Shown in pieces: positions 16,766 to 25,532 of a DNA stretch of 33,037 nucleotides. The notes below the pieces were generated by a model that saw only the letters and a program-made list of their open reading frames with translations, did no database searches and had not been told where the DNA came from. Position 1 is the first letter of the stretch; every line of letters begins with the position of its first letter. A program made the translations under genes and the position numbers. Origin of the DNA: Treponema sp. (lineage in GTDB: Bacteria; Spirochaetota; Spirochaetia; Treponematales; Breznakiellaceae); assembly GCA_031288975.1 (NCBI GenBank), contig JAITQK010000189.1, positions 1-33,037 on the forward strand, read 5' to 3'.

Positions 16766-18028
16766 CTAAAAAAATTCTGTTTTAATCCAATCCACGATCT
16801 TACTGAAAAGCATCGGCTGCTGTCGTTTCTCCCGGGAACGGGGTTCTCCTCCCCGTTCAAGACCGCTTCGCCGTTCCCGGTCATCCCCTTCCAAAACCAA
16901 GCCCACCGCAGTGGCGTATATGGGATTACGGTATTCTTCAACCAGACCACCGACCGAAAAAGGCGTCCCTATCCTGACCGGCACCTTAAACAGTGCTGAA
17001 GCCAAGTCAATGGCCCCTAAAAGCTGGGCGCCCCCTCCGGTTAATACGATGCCGCCCCCTAGGGGCCGGGAAAGGGAAACTTTATCCAGCTTTTCTTTCA
17101 CCATTTTAAATATCTCCTCTATACGAGGCTCAATAATCATGAATAGCTGGGATTTCGGTATGGACAGGGGCGGCCTCCCCCCAACCCCGGATACGATAAC
17201 ATCATCATCACCATCAAGTAGTCCTTCCCAACAGCACCCTGCGCTCACCTTAATCTGCTCTGCGGTTTCCAGGGAGATATTCTTGACCTTTGATATATCG
17301 CTGGTGATCATCCCCCCTCCGGCGGGAATGGTCGTGGTTGAATAGGGGCTTCCGTCAGAATACACCAATACATCCGTGGTTCCCCCTCCCATGTCAATCA
17401 GCGCAACCCCCAGTTCTTTTTCCTCATCCGTCAATACCGACCGTCCTGCGGCCAGGGACTGGAGCACCAGGTCATTCACCATGAACCCCGCCCGGTTCAC
17501 ACATTTTATCAGGTTCTGGGCGCTGTTCACCGAACAGGTAATGATGTGGACCTCCGCTTCGAGGCGAACGCCAATCATATCCAGGGGATCCCGGATGCTC
17601 CGCTGATCATCCACAATATAGTTCTGGGGAATAACCTCCAGGACTTGACGATCCATGGGGATCACCACAGCCCGGGCCGCTTCCAGGACCCGGCTTATAT
17701 CATCTTCCCCGATTTCCCGGGTCTCCCGGTTTTTTCCGGTAACTGCCACGACCCCCCGGGAATTGATCCCGTCGATATGATTCCCCCCAATGCCGGTCCA
17801 GCAGGTATGTACCTCCCGTCCGCTCATCATCTCCGCCGCTTCAACGGCAGTCGCAATCGACCGCAGTGTAGCTTCAATATTGACCACTACGCCCTTTCGC
17901 AGTCCGGTAGAAGGACATACCCCTACGCCGGTAATTTCGAGAATCCCATTTTCATTGCGCTCGCCGATTATGGCGCAGACTTTAGTCGTCCCTATATCGA
18001 GGCCGACAACTAATCCGTCATTAGCCAG
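16766..18028 (-). CDS. ftsA: Cell division protein FtsA (probable CTG start)
   Basis: A protein of 420 residues if started at CTG 18028, and the actin-like anchor of the Z-ring. The conserved phosphate-1 block (GLVVGLDIGTTKVCAIIGE) lies upstream of the first ATG/GTG/TTG codon in frame (GTG at 17887), so starting there would delete an essential part of the fold. The frame is closed upstream by the ftsQ stop, and the only plausible initiator between is CTG, six bases after an AAAGGAGG ribosome site. Other blocks are GVALIDMGGGTTDVLVYSDG, VLTGGGAQLLGAIDLAS and the amphipathic C-terminal membrane helix (LFSKIVDWIKTEFF). It starts 12 bases after ftsQ. Confidence 0.93.
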   Translation of the reverse strand: MANDGLVVGLDIGTTKVCAIIGERNENGILEITGVGVCPSTGLRKGVVVNIEATLRSIATAVEAAEMMSGREVHTCWTGIGGNHIDGINSRGVVAVTGKNRETREIGEDDISRVLEAARAVVIPMDRQVLEVIPQNYIVDDQRSIRDPLDMIGVRLEAEVHIITCSVNSAQNLIKCVNRAGFMVNDLVLQSLAAGRSVLTDEEKELGVALIDMGGGTTDVLVYSDGSPYSTTTIPAGGGMITSDISKVKNISLETAEQIKVSAGCCWEGLLDGDDDVIVSGVGGRPPLSIPKSQLFMIIEPRIEEIFKMVKEKLDKVSLSRPLGGGIVLTGGGAQLLGAIDLASALFKVPVRIGTPFSVGGLVEEYRNPIYATAVGLVLEGDDRERRSGLERGGEPRSREKRQQPMLFSKIVDWIKTEFF

Positions 18029-18040
18029 AGGATGCCTCCT

Positions 18041-18856
18041 TTAGAGTATAGTATATGATGCCATACCGGTCCTGAAATCAATTTCCTCAACTTGAATGCC
18101 GTTTGAAACACATACGTCAAGTATCAACAATACGTATCGAAGCATATCTTCATTTAACTCCATACCCACATGGACCCGTATCCGGTTATGAACAGGATAA
18201 AGGATCAAATCATAAGCGTCAAATGCTTTTCGATTAACTCGAATCTCCGATATAGCTACCAAAAGTTCCGGAGCGGAAGCGTGTATCGCTTCGAGATCAG
18301 CAAGCAAACCATTAAAAACCGGCGAAAGCCGCATCCCCAGGAAGGGCGGTTCATCAATAACCCCTGATATTATCGGCACCGATTGGAAGGAAGCCTGGCG
18401 CTGACCTTCAGTTCCTATCATAAAAACGAGTCCCTGGCGATCAAACCATACAGGGCAGAGCTTGCCCTGTATCAGGATAACGGACTGAGCTGCTGCAATA
18501 CGTCCTTGCAGGTTTATCTGTACCGAATTGGGGAAGTGTTTAATCACCTGGACAGACTCTATCTCATACAGGGTCCTGATGCCCCGTTCTGCCCGCTGGG
18601 GGTCTACAGTCAGATACGAGGACCGGGGGCCGATCCCCGCCTTTTCGAGGATCATAGCCTGGTTCACGTCTGGGATGCCCGTTATTTCTATCTTTGATAA
18701 GGGAAGCCCCGGTATGATGATCAAAAGCCACAGGAGTTCTCCACCGAGGAGGGCCATGATGATAACGATGAGCCATTTGACCGCCTTTTCTATCCCCGAT
18801 GAAACCACCGGTTCGACAGGCAGGATCTCCTCGGCGAAGATATGCTCATCGGACAT
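18041..18856 (-). CDS. ftsQ: Cell division protein FtsQ/DivIB
   Basis: A protein of 271 residues from ATG 18856 (MSDEHIFAEE), preceded by a GGAGGGG ribosome site and overlapping the ftsW end by 11 bases. A longer frame opening at 18964 would lie within ftsW and is less likely. A short cytoplasmic tail is followed by one membrane segment (VKWLIVIIMALLGGELLWLLIII). A POTRA-type domain (LSKIEITGIPDVNQAMILEKAGI) and the FtsQ beta domain (IKHFPNSVQINLQGRIAAA) complete it. FtsQ links early and late divisome parts through FtsL/FtsB in the periplasm. The sequence is divergent, and position strongly supports the call. Confidence 0.9.
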   Translation of the reverse strand: MSDEHIFAEEILPVEPVVSSGIEKAVKWLIVIIMALLGGELLWLLIIIPGLPLSKIEITGIPDVNQAMILEKAGIGPRSSYLTVDPQRAERGIRTLYEIESVQVIKHFPNSVQINLQGRIAAAQSVILIQGKLCPVWFDRQGLVFMIGTEGQRQASFQSVPIISGVIDEPPFLGMRLSPVFNGLLADLEAIHASAPELLVAISEIRVNRKAFDAYDLILYPVHNRIRVHVGMELNEDMLRYVLLILDVCVSNGIQVEEIDFRTGMASYTIL

Positions 18857-20063
18857 GGTGCCCCTCCGTATCCGCGGCGTACCACCCGTCTGATTTTTGA
18901 GGACCCATTCCCTTGCCCCAGACAAAGAACACGCTTTTCTGAGGAGACCGGGAGATATTGACAATGAAACCTGATGCCATCAAGGTTGTTACCAGGGAAG
19001 AACCGCCGGCAGAGAAGAAGGGCAGGGGAATTCCCGTGGGTGGGAGGTTTCCAGAGGTTACCGCGATGTTTAGCAGGGTCTGGGATACAATCATCGACAC
19101 GAGACCAAAGGCAAAAAGTCGACGGAAGGTATCTGTCGCCCTTATGGCCGCCCGGTACCCCCTGACCGCAAAAACCCCAAAGAGGACAAAAAACAGCAGG
19201 ACCCCTAAAAAGCCAAAGGCTTCGGCAAAAGCGGAAAAAATAAAATCCGAATGAATCTCCGGCACCGCCGCAATCTTTATGATATTCTGCCCCATCCCCT
19301 TGCCCCAGAATCCGCCGGAGGCTATGGTCATGACCGAAGCGCGGACCTGGTACCCCGCTCCGTGGGGTTCCCATGCAGGGTTCATAAAACTGAGGAGCCG
19401 CCGCCATCGGTGGGGTTCGATCAACACCAGAAGGGCTGAAAAGGGCACGAATATGACCAGGGCGCTTAAAAAATACCGTATCCGCACCCCGGCCAGAAAA
19501 AAGATAAAAACCCCATTCACCGCGATAAACATGGCGGTAGAAAAATTATTCTGCAGATAGATTAATACGATAAAGATAAGGGTAATAAAAAAAGGAGGCA
19601 AGATGCTTTTCGTCAGCGAATCGAGGTGATCCTGTTTTTTATCAAAAATATGGGCCAGATACAGGGGCAGGATCAACTTCACAAATTCCGAAGGCTGGAA
19701 TCCCGGAAGGGAACCGATACTAACCCAGCGGCTGGCCCCATTCTTCGTCATACCGAGCCCTGGAATGAGGGGCAGCACACACAAGAACATCCCCCCAAGG
19801 ACCAGCAGCATGGGGAACTTCCCTTTGCGTAACCAATCCAGGTTCATGCGAGATGCCAGCAAGAACAGGAGCATCCCCACAAAGGCCAGGAAGATCTGTT
19901 TTGAAATAAAATAGAGACCTCCCCCGTAGTCCCGTTCCGCGAAGGCATAGGAAGAGGAATACAAGGTGACAAGGCCGATGCCGGTCAGGAGGAAGATTGC
20001 GGCAGTAAGCACCTGATCCGTGTGGAACCGCCAGCTCGCCTTTTCAACGTTAAATTTATACAT
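18846..20063 (-). CDS. ftsW: Septal peptidoglycan glycosyltransferase FtsW
   Basis: A protein of 405 residues and a SEDS-family membrane glycosyltransferase that polymerises lipid II at the septum with a class B PBP. About ten membrane segments can be seen, starting with VLTAAIFLLTGIGLVTLYSSS. Family motifs include GASRWVSIGSLPGFQPSEFVKL, the Asp-bearing cytoplasmic and periplasmic loops, and the late signature LPPTGIPLPFFSAGGSSLVTT. No FtsI-type PBP gene lies beside it in this window. It starts one base after the mraY stop. Confidence 0.95.
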   Translation of the reverse strand: MYKFNVEKASWRFHTDQVLTAAIFLLTGIGLVTLYSSSYAFAERDYGGGLYFISKQIFLAFVGMLLFLLASRMNLDWLRKGKFPMLLVLGGMFLCVLPLIPGLGMTKNGASRWVSIGSLPGFQPSEFVKLILPLYLAHIFDKKQDHLDSLTKSILPPFFITLIFIVLIYLQNNFSTAMFIAVNGVFIFFLAGVRIRYFLSALVIFVPFSALLVLIEPHRWRRLLSFMNPAWEPHGAGYQVRASVMTIASGGFWGKGMGQNIIKIAAVPEIHSDFIFSAFAEAFGFLGVLLFFVLFGVFAVRGYRAAIRATDTFRRLFAFGLVSMIVSQTLLNIAVTSGNLPPTGIPLPFFSAGGSSLVTTLMASGFIVNISRSPQKSVFFVWGKGMGPQKSDGWYAADTEGHHVR

Positions 20064-20064
20064 G

Positions 20065-21144
20065 TTATTGAATCTTTAAGGTTGAAAGGGCAATGATTGT
20101 GAACAAGCCCCCGAGGATCCAGAACCGGATAACCACTTTGGTTTCCGCCCATCCTGACAACTCGAAATGATGATGCAGGGGGGCCATCTTAAACACCCGC
20201 TTCTTCCGTGTTTTATAGCTCAATACCTGTATAATGACCGAAGCGGCCTCCAGCACAAAGACGCCGCCGATGATAAGGATGAGGATCTCCTTTTTAATGA
20301 TCAGGGATATGGTAGCGACTACTCCGCCCAGGGACAAGCTTCCTACATCCCCCATGAACACGTCTGCCGGATGGGCATTGAACCAGAGAAAGCCGACGCA
20401 GGCCCCCACCGCCGCAAGGCAGAAGACGGTGAGTTCCCCGGCGCCGGTAATATAGGAAATCCCCAGGTAGGAAGAATAATCGGCCCGGCCTGAGAGGTAG
20501 GTGAGGATCCCCAGAGTGATGAATACCAGGATGAGCAGCCCTGTGGCAAGACCGTCCAGGCCGTCGGACAAGTTGACTGCGTTGGATTCTCCCACGAGGA
20601 GCAGTACCGCAAAGGGGATCCACAGGACCCCCAGATCAATCACCGGGTTTTTAAAGAAGGGAATATACAGGACGGTGATTTCCGCTTCTCCGGAAAAATA
20701 GAGTACGAGGGTTATGATCAGGGCAACGATGCATTGCAAGACCAGTTTTGCCCAGGCCGGCAGTCCTTCAGAATTATGCCGCTTTACCTTAAGGTAATCA
20801 TCAAGGAAGCCGATAAAACCGAAGGCTATAAAAGCCCCCATGGTAAGCCATACCTTACTATTGCCAAAGTCCTGCCAGAGGAGCATGGAAAAAAGCACGG
20901 AAAGAATGATGAGCACCCCGCCCATGGTCGGGGTACCGTCTTTTTTCAGATGGGTCTCAGGGCCGTCTTCCCGAATCGATTGACCTATCCGAAACTTTCG
21001 GAGGGCTTCGATTATCGTGGGACCAAACATGAAGCAGATGAGCAGGGTGGTTAAGGCAGCATAGGCTCCCCGGAAGGTGAGATACTGGAATACATTGAGC
21101 GGTGTAAAATACTTTACGAGAGGATACATGAATTCCAGAAACAC
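20065..21144 (-). CDS. mraY: Phospho-N-acetylmuramoyl-pentapeptide transferase MraY
   Basis: A protein of 359 residues, the integral membrane enzyme that makes lipid I from UDP-MurNAc-pentapeptide and undecaprenyl phosphate. Motifs are HLKKDGTPTMGGVLII, the Asp pair in GFIGFLDDYLKVK, ESNAVNLSDGLDGLATG, NAHPADVFMGDVGSLSLGG and the C-terminal APLHHHFELSGWAETKVV. About ten membrane helices lie between them. The length equals the usual 320-360. It is contiguous with murF (no gap), so lipid I synthesis follows directly on completion of the pentapeptide precursor. Confidence 0.97.
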   Translation of the reverse strand: MFLEFMYPLVKYFTPLNVFQYLTFRGAYAALTTLLICFMFGPTIIEALRKFRIGQSIREDGPETHLKKDGTPTMGGVLIILSVLFSMLLWQDFGNSKVWLTMGAFIAFGFIGFLDDYLKVKRHNSEGLPAWAKLVLQCIVALIITLVLYFSGEAEITVLYIPFFKNPVIDLGVLWIPFAVLLLVGESNAVNLSDGLDGLATGLLILVFITLGILTYLSGRADYSSYLGISYITGAGELTVFCLAAVGACVGFLWFNAHPADVFMGDVGSLSLGGVVATISLIIKKEILILIIGGVFVLEAASVIIQVLSYKTRKKRVFKMAPLHHHFELSGWAETKVVIRFWILGGLFTIIALSTLKIQ

Positions 21145-22593
21145 CTACAACCATCCTCCCTGACCCGCCGTTTCAGCCAGGATCCTGTGCTCCATAAGCA
21201 CCTCGGTAAGCCGTTCCAAGGCACAGGCCCTGGAACCCTTTAATAACACCAAATCACCAGGACGAACAAACCTGGCAAGAAACGCCGATAATGCATCCAT
21301 ACTATTCGTATGAAAACAGGAAATGTGCAACACGCCTCCGCTTTCAACCACCCCCAAAGATGCCTGTGTTTCGGGGCCAAAAAAACACACCATATCCGCC
21401 TTGGAAGACAGGACATACCGGCCTATCTGTTCATGGGCTGCTTGAGATACCTCCCCCAATTCCAACATAGAACCGAGTACGTAAATCCGCCGACCTGCCC
21501 AGTCAAAATCATCGCACATCGCTATCGCCGCCATCGTTGATTCAGGGTTGGCGTTATAACAATCCCGGACCACGGTTACCGGACCGTGGAGTATCTCGCT
21601 CCGGCCAAAGAGTCCTGAAACTGATTCCAGCCCCCCCCGGATCGCAGCGGAACTGACCGGAACCTCCTGTGCTATGGCGATGGCGGCCAGGGCGTTCCAC
21701 AGGTTATGCTTCCCTGGAAGACCAAACCGAACCGGAACACCCTCCCAGAGGATTTCAGGCCCTGCTAAACTGGCGCCTGGTATGGTTGGGCCGTAAAAAA
21801 GAACCTTTCCCCTAACCCCTTGGGCAAGAAAAGCCCTGTACTCACGTTCATCCGTCGGGATGAGGGCGGTTTCAGTCCCTGAAAATTCGGAAAAAATCGC
21901 CTTTTTCTCTGCGGCAATGGCCTGTTTACTCCCAAGGATTCCGATATGAGCGGACCCAATGTTGGTAATCAGGGCAATATGGGGTTTGAGTATCCGTGCA
22001 AGCTCCCCTATTTCACCCTTCCGATTCATACCCAATTCAAAAATTCCCACCTCATGATCGGCACGAACCATAAAAACCGACAGGGGCAAGCCGGTCTCGG
22101 AATTCAGATTACCAGGATTCGCCACCACTGCCTTTTCCGTGCCTATTATGGCGGCGGCAAGCTCCTTGGTGGTGGTCTTGCCTGAGGAACCGGTGATGCC
22201 TATTCTGAGAAGCCGGGGAAACTTTTCAAGGTAGATCCGGGCAGCATCCTGCAAGCCTCTGAGGGTATCCTTCACCACGAGGAGCACGCCGTGATACGTC
22301 ATGGCCACATCTACAAGTCCCCAAGAAGGTTCCTCCAGCCGGGACCGGGCAACCATGGCCATCACCGCACCGGCCTTAAAAGCAGCTTCCACATACCGGT
22401 GTCCGTCCTGAACTGTACCGGTAAGGGCAACAAAGAGCGCACCAGGCAGCACCGTCCTGGAATCAATGCTTACCGATGAGCATCCCGGATCCCCCTGAGC
22501 AGCTTCGTAAAAAGAGATGAGCTGGGCATCAAGGGCCGACGATAAATCGGCCCCTTTCATAAGGAGCGTCCTGTCCGGAACCATCTTCTCCAT
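21145..22593 (-). CDS. murF: UDP-MurNAc-tripeptide--D-Ala-D-Ala ligase MurF
   Basis: About 482 residues from ATG 22593, which overlaps the ftsL stop by one base (TGATG). MurF adds D-Ala-D-Ala to the UDP-MurNAc-tripeptide in the cytoplasm. Mur ligase features are the N-terminal VSIDSRTVLPGALFVALTG, the ATP loop GITGSSGKTTTKELAA, NLNSETGLPLSVF, FELGMNRKGEIGELARI, ALITNIGSAHIG and the third-domain NANPESTMAAI. Other precursor-pathway genes (murC, murD, murE, murG, ddl) are absent here, as in the equivalent Borrelia cluster. Confidence 0.95.
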   Translation of the reverse strand: MEKMVPDRTLLMKGADLSSALDAQLISFYEAAQGDPGCSSVSIDSRTVLPGALFVALTGTVQDGHRYVEAAFKAGAVMAMVARSRLEEPSWGLVDVAMTYHGVLLVVKDTLRGLQDAARIYLEKFPRLLRIGITGSSGKTTTKELAAAIIGTEKAVVANPGNLNSETGLPLSVFMVRADHEVGIFELGMNRKGEIGELARILKPHIALITNIGSAHIGILGSKQAIAAEKKAIFSEFSGTETALIPTDEREYRAFLAQGVRGKVLFYGPTIPGASLAGPEILWEGVPVRFGLPGKHNLWNALAAIAIAQEVPVSSAAIRGGLESVSGLFGRSEILHGPVTVVRDCYNANPESTMAAIAMCDDFDWAGRRIYVLGSMLELGEVSQAAHEQIGRYVLSSKADMVCFFGPETQASLGVVESGGVLHISCFHTNSMDALSAFLARFVRPGDLVLLKGSRACALERLTEVLMEHRILAETAGQGGWL

Positions 22594-22877
22594 CAATGTC
22601 CCTCTCCCCCTTGTATCCGAATTTGCAACACATGCTCAGGCATTACCTTTGATAAGCCCAGTTCATATACGGCAATGTATTCGATCCGTTCCGCCGCGGA
22701 AAGCACGGCAATCCCCTCAATAAGGCTTTTATTACTTTTCACCCATTCCTTCTGCTGAATTTCAAGGCGCTCTACTTCCCTTTCTACATTTGCATACCGG
22801 ACAGACTGCCACACGACAAGCCCTAAAAAAAAAGGTATGGTGAGGGTCATAACATATAAAAACAGATACCGCCTCAT
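22593..22877 (-). CDS. ftsL: FtsL-like cell division protein
   Basis: A protein of 94 residues with one N-terminal membrane segment (FLYVMTLTIPFFLGLVVWQSV). A leucine-zipper-like coiled coil follows (ANVEREVERLEIQQKEWVKSNKSLIEGI) and then a short extracytoplasmic tail. That layout is typical of FtsL, which forms a trimeric bridge with FtsQ and FtsB. The sequence is not conserved enough to name by itself. The position between rsmH and murF is the standard place for ftsL. Both ends overlap neighbours (ATGA with rsmH, TGATG with murF). Confidence 0.8.
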   Translation of the reverse strand: MRRYLFLYVMTLTIPFFLGLVVWQSVRYANVEREVERLEIQQKEWVKSNKSLIEGIAVLSAAERIEYIAVYELGLSKVMPEHVLQIRIQGGEGH

Positions 22878-23818
22878 CTCCCCGCTCCATCCATTTCCTT
22901 TTCCACAACTCGCAGTCTGGCACTCCGAGAAGGGGGATTACTCCGTATTTCCACTTCATCTGGAACAACGCCCTTCCGGGTTAAAAGATTGACCCCTTTC
23001 TGTTCCCCACCGTGACCTCTCGGCTCATGAGGCGGATAATCCTTAGATCGCTCCCGGAACACATTTTTTACAATCCGATCCTCTAAGGAATGAAAGCTAA
23101 TGACCCCCATACGCCCCCCCGGTTTGAGGACCCCTAATGCGCCTTCCAGAAGTGCCGGAAGCCGGGCAAGTTCTCCGTTCACCGCGATACGCAGGGCCTG
23201 AAAGGTCCTGGTTGCCGGATGGATGGGGCCATGCCGGTAATGAGCCGGAACCGCCTGTGCCACAATCTCCGCCAGGGCAATAGAACTGCTTATGGTCCCC
23301 TGGGACCGGGCCTCCACAATACTCCGGGCTATACGCCGGGAATACCGTTCCTCAGCATTATAATACAAAAGATCTGCCAACCCTTTTTCGGGAAGACCGG
23401 CAATGATATCCGCCGCGCTCTGGCCCCTAGTCGTATCAAGGCGCATATCAAGGACTTCGTCTTTCGTAAAGCTAAAGCCCCGTTCCCCTTTCTCATAATG
23501 ATACCGACTCACCCCCAAATCGATGAGTATCGTATCCGGCCTGGTACCATCACGGGACAGCTCTGCAAAAAAATCACAGGCCCATCCTGGATAAAAACGA
23601 ACCCGGTCGCCAAACTCCTTAAGCCGTTCCCTAGCTACCTCCTGGATAAGCGGATCCGCATCAACACCAATGACCTGCAAATCCGGAAATCGTGATAAAA
23701 ATGCATAACTATGGCCTCCCTCCCCCAAGGTAGCATCTATCATCAATCCCTCCCCCTGACGAGGGGCAAGAAATCGAACTGTCTCTTCCAGTAAGACCGG
23801 CGTATGTACAATATTCAT
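22874..23818 (-). CDS. rsmH: 16S rRNA (cytosine1402-N4)-methyltransferase RsmH (MraW)
   Basis: About 314 residues from ATG 23818; a TTG directly upstream is also possible. It methylates N4 of C1402 in 16S rRNA using SAM. Motifs are HTPVLLEETVRFL, the SAM loop MIDATLGEGGHSYAFL, GVDADPLIQEVA, ILIDLGVSRYHYEKGERGFSF, MRLDTTRGQSAADI, the substrate region TFQALRIAVNGEL and GVISFHSLEDRIVKNVF. It is the first gene of the long division-to-flagella run. No clear Shine-Dalgarno sequence precedes the start. Confidence 0.96.
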   Translation of the reverse strand: MNIVHTPVLLEETVRFLAPRQGEGLMIDATLGEGGHSYAFLSRFPDLQVIGVDADPLIQEVARERLKEFGDRVRFYPGWACDFFAELSRDGTRPDTILIDLGVSRYHYEKGERGFSFTKDEVLDMRLDTTRGQSAADIIAGLPEKGLADLLYYNAEERYSRRIARSIVEARSQGTISSSIALAEIVAQAVPAHYRHGPIHPATRTFQALRIAVNGELARLPALLEGALGVLKPGGRMGVISFHSLEDRIVKNVFRERSKDYPPHEPRGHGGEQKGVNLLTRKGVVPDEVEIRSNPPSRSARLRVVEKEMDGAGR

Positions 23819-23839
23819 CAAAAATATTTCACTAAATTA

Positions 23840-23868
23840 CATTATTATACAGAAAATCATCCAGTCAA
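23840..23868 (-). promoter_or_regulatory. Probable promoter of the rsmH-division gene run
   Basis: On the minus strand TTGACT occurs at 23868-23863 and is followed by the AT-rich stretch TATAATAATG ending near 23840. The perfect TATAAT (23849-23844) is only 13 bases from the -35. A poorer ATAATG (23845-23840) gives 17 bases. The region lies between the flaA terminator and rsmH, so a promoter is expected here. Which -10 is used cannot be decided from sequence. Confidence 0.45.
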
Positions 23869-23890
23869 TACTCAAACCGGGAAATATCCT

Positions 23891-23943
23891 AAAAAGAAAA
23901 AAGGAGAGGGAAGCATCGCATACCGCAAACCTCCCTCTCCTTT
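23891..23943 (-). terminator. Rho-independent terminator of the flaA operon
   Basis: A perfect 12-base-pair stem is formed by 23900-23911 (AAAGGAGAGGGA) and 23932-23943 (TCCCTCTCCTTT) around a 20-base loop. Read on the minus strand the stem is followed by a T-rich run (TTTTTTCTTTTT), so it ends transcripts coming from the flaA genes before the rsmH promoter. Confidence 0.85.
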
Positions 23944-23966
23944 CTTTTACTTTAAACAACCCTTTT

Positions 23967-23985
23967 TTGGTAGCTAAACTACCAA
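23967..23985. repeat. Small perfect hairpin downstream of flaA
   Basis: TTGGTAG-ctaaa-CTACCAA forms a 7-base-pair stem with a 5-base loop, 25 bases after the flaA2 stop and upstream of the main terminator. It has no T-run on the minus strand, so it is more likely an mRNA 3'-end stabilising hairpin or a protein site than a terminator. Confidence 0.4.
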
Positions 23986-24009
23986 TCCAATCAAACCATT
24001 ATCGGGCTT

Positions 24010-24732
24010 CTACCACGAATCCAGCATATCATCGGGATCCCGGCTATCCTCGGCGAAAAGGTCCGTAACAGCCCGGAGATCGTCCAGGTAGAGGTAATAG
24101 GTCCCAACCGTTTCGGATGGATCACAATCGACCCGGAACCCGGCAACCTTAATACCCAACTGGTTATTGTAGTGATAATTCCGCTGAACAATCCCGTTCC
24201 GGCCATCTTCCGCCTGGGGAGGAATCGCAACGGTCAATTTTTTCCAGCCCTGGAAATTCAATTTTCCCAGCGAGAGTTCAAAGGAGCGGCCAAAATAATC
24301 CTGAACCAGTAATTTTAATTCATGGTTGTAATTACGGCCAACCACCCATACCGAAACGGTCTTGGTGATGCCCTCAATAGGAATAGGCCGGCGCGGAGTG
24401 AGAGTAAAGCTGCTATGGCCCCGATGGAGAAAATCCACCCGGGTACCCAGGACATACTTATCCGGGATATTAAGATCCGCCTCTTCCTCTATGGGCTGCT
24501 TCTCTGCAGGATTCCCCTCAAAGAGACGGCTCACCACATAACCGGCATTTGAAGACATGCTGGGAATCCAATACCCATCATGTTCAAATTTATCAACCGA
24601 AACTTCCTTGAGATTCTGTTGAGCAGCATCCAGTCCTATCCGGCTGGGGTCTGTGTCGCCAACCGCCGGATTTTGAGCAAACAAAATCCCGGTTACCAGC
24701 AATAAGGCTATACCAAAAATATATCGCTTCAT
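24010..24732 (-). CDS. Flagellar filament outer layer protein FlaA (second copy)
   Basis: A protein of 240 residues with a signal peptide (MKRYIFGIALLLVTGILFA, cleavage probably before QNP). The mature part shares the layout of the neighbouring gene. Shared features are a beta-rich domain with TKTVSVWVVGRNYNHELKLLVQDYFG, the block LNFQGWKKLTVAIP, and a C-terminal YYLYLDDLRAVTDLF. FlaA proteins coat the FlaB core of spirochaete periplasmic flagella and affect filament stiffness and curvature. It overlaps the upstream flaA by four bases (ATGA), so the two sheath proteins are made from one message. T. pallidum has a comparable flaA2/flaA3-like pair next to its aldolase gene, as I recall. Confidence 0.88.
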   Translation of the reverse strand: MKRYIFGIALLLVTGILFAQNPAVGDTDPSRIGLDAAQQNLKEVSVDKFEHDGYWIPSMSSNAGYVVSRLFEGNPAEKQPIEEEADLNIPDKYVLGTRVDFLHRGHSSFTLTPRRPIPIEGITKTVSVWVVGRNYNHELKLLVQDYFGRSFELSLGKLNFQGWKKLTVAIPPQAEDGRNGIVQRNYHYNNQLGIKVAGFRVDCDPSETVGTYYLYLDDLRAVTDLFAEDSRDPDDMLDSW

Positions 24733-25484
24733 TCAGCAGCCTCCTCTCCATTCCAGAGTTCTTGCACCCGCGCCGGATCCGCCAACTCTTTCCCATCATA
24801 GATGGATTCAAACACATCCGATACTACCCGGAATTGATCAAAATAGATGTAAAAGTTATTGACCTGCTCCTGGGGTTGCGTCCAAATCCGAAACTTAACA
24901 AAAGTTAAGGATTGTTTGGCAGGAAGAATCCGCTTTGCCTGGGAAATACTCCGCGGCACCGAAGCCCGCATGTTTTTCCATCCCTGGAAAGCAAGGGTTC
25001 CCATCTTTATCGTATGGATCACCCCTTGATAATCCCGAACATAGGCTTCGAGATCATACCGAAGGTTCGATCCCCATACCCACATATCCAAATACTGAAC
25101 CCGTCCCGGAATCGGAATCTCCGTCGGTCCAGCCTCATCTCCGTCGGCTACAAGCACCGGATAGATATCTATCCAATTATACCCGCGGCGATCAAATCGC
25201 CCCCAGATACCCAGGCTCTTCAGTTCCTCCCCTTCCGGGTTGTAACCAAAAACCGACGCAGGCCATACGGAAACATAACTCACTTTGGGAAATGTTTCCT
25301 CATCCGTTTTGGTGGCAAATTTGCTTGCGTCAAACCTCCAATCATACAGAGACTCATCAGTCTGATCAAAAGTCTCCAAAATAGTGGCTTGAAGATCGAG
25401 CATATACTCATCACCAAAAGCTGATACCACTGCTATACATGCCAAAAGAATAAGGCACATAGCCCTGAAACTACCATGTTTCAT
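24729..25484 (-). CDS. flaA: Flagellar filament outer layer protein FlaA (first copy)
   Basis: A protein of 251 residues with a signal peptide (MCLILLACIAVVSA region, cleavage near SAFG). The mature protein is beta-rich with RVQYLDMWVWGSNLRYDLEAYVRDYQG, the block LAFQGWKNMRASVPRSI and NNFYIYFDQFRVVSDVFE. These three blocks match the downstream paralogue in order. It is secreted by Sec to the periplasm and is a sheath component of the endoflagellum. It has a consensus vegetative promoter and an AAGGAG ribosome site. Numbering of treponemal FlaA proteins varies, so no paralogue number is assigned. Confidence 0.88.
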   Translation of the reverse strand: MKHGSFRAMCLILLACIAVVSAFGDEYMLDLQATILETFDQTDESLYDWRFDASKFATKTDEETFPKVSYVSVWPASVFGYNPEGEELKSLGIWGRFDRRGYNWIDIYPVLVADGDEAGPTEIPIPGRVQYLDMWVWGSNLRYDLEAYVRDYQGVIHTIKMGTLAFQGWKNMRASVPRSISQAKRILPAKQSLTFVKFRIWTQPQEQVNNFYIYFDQFRVVSDVFESIYDGKELADPARVQELWNGEEAAE

Positions 25485-25532
25485 CCCATACTCCTTTTCT
25501 ATATTAATCGTTGGGAAGTAAAGTCTAGTAGT

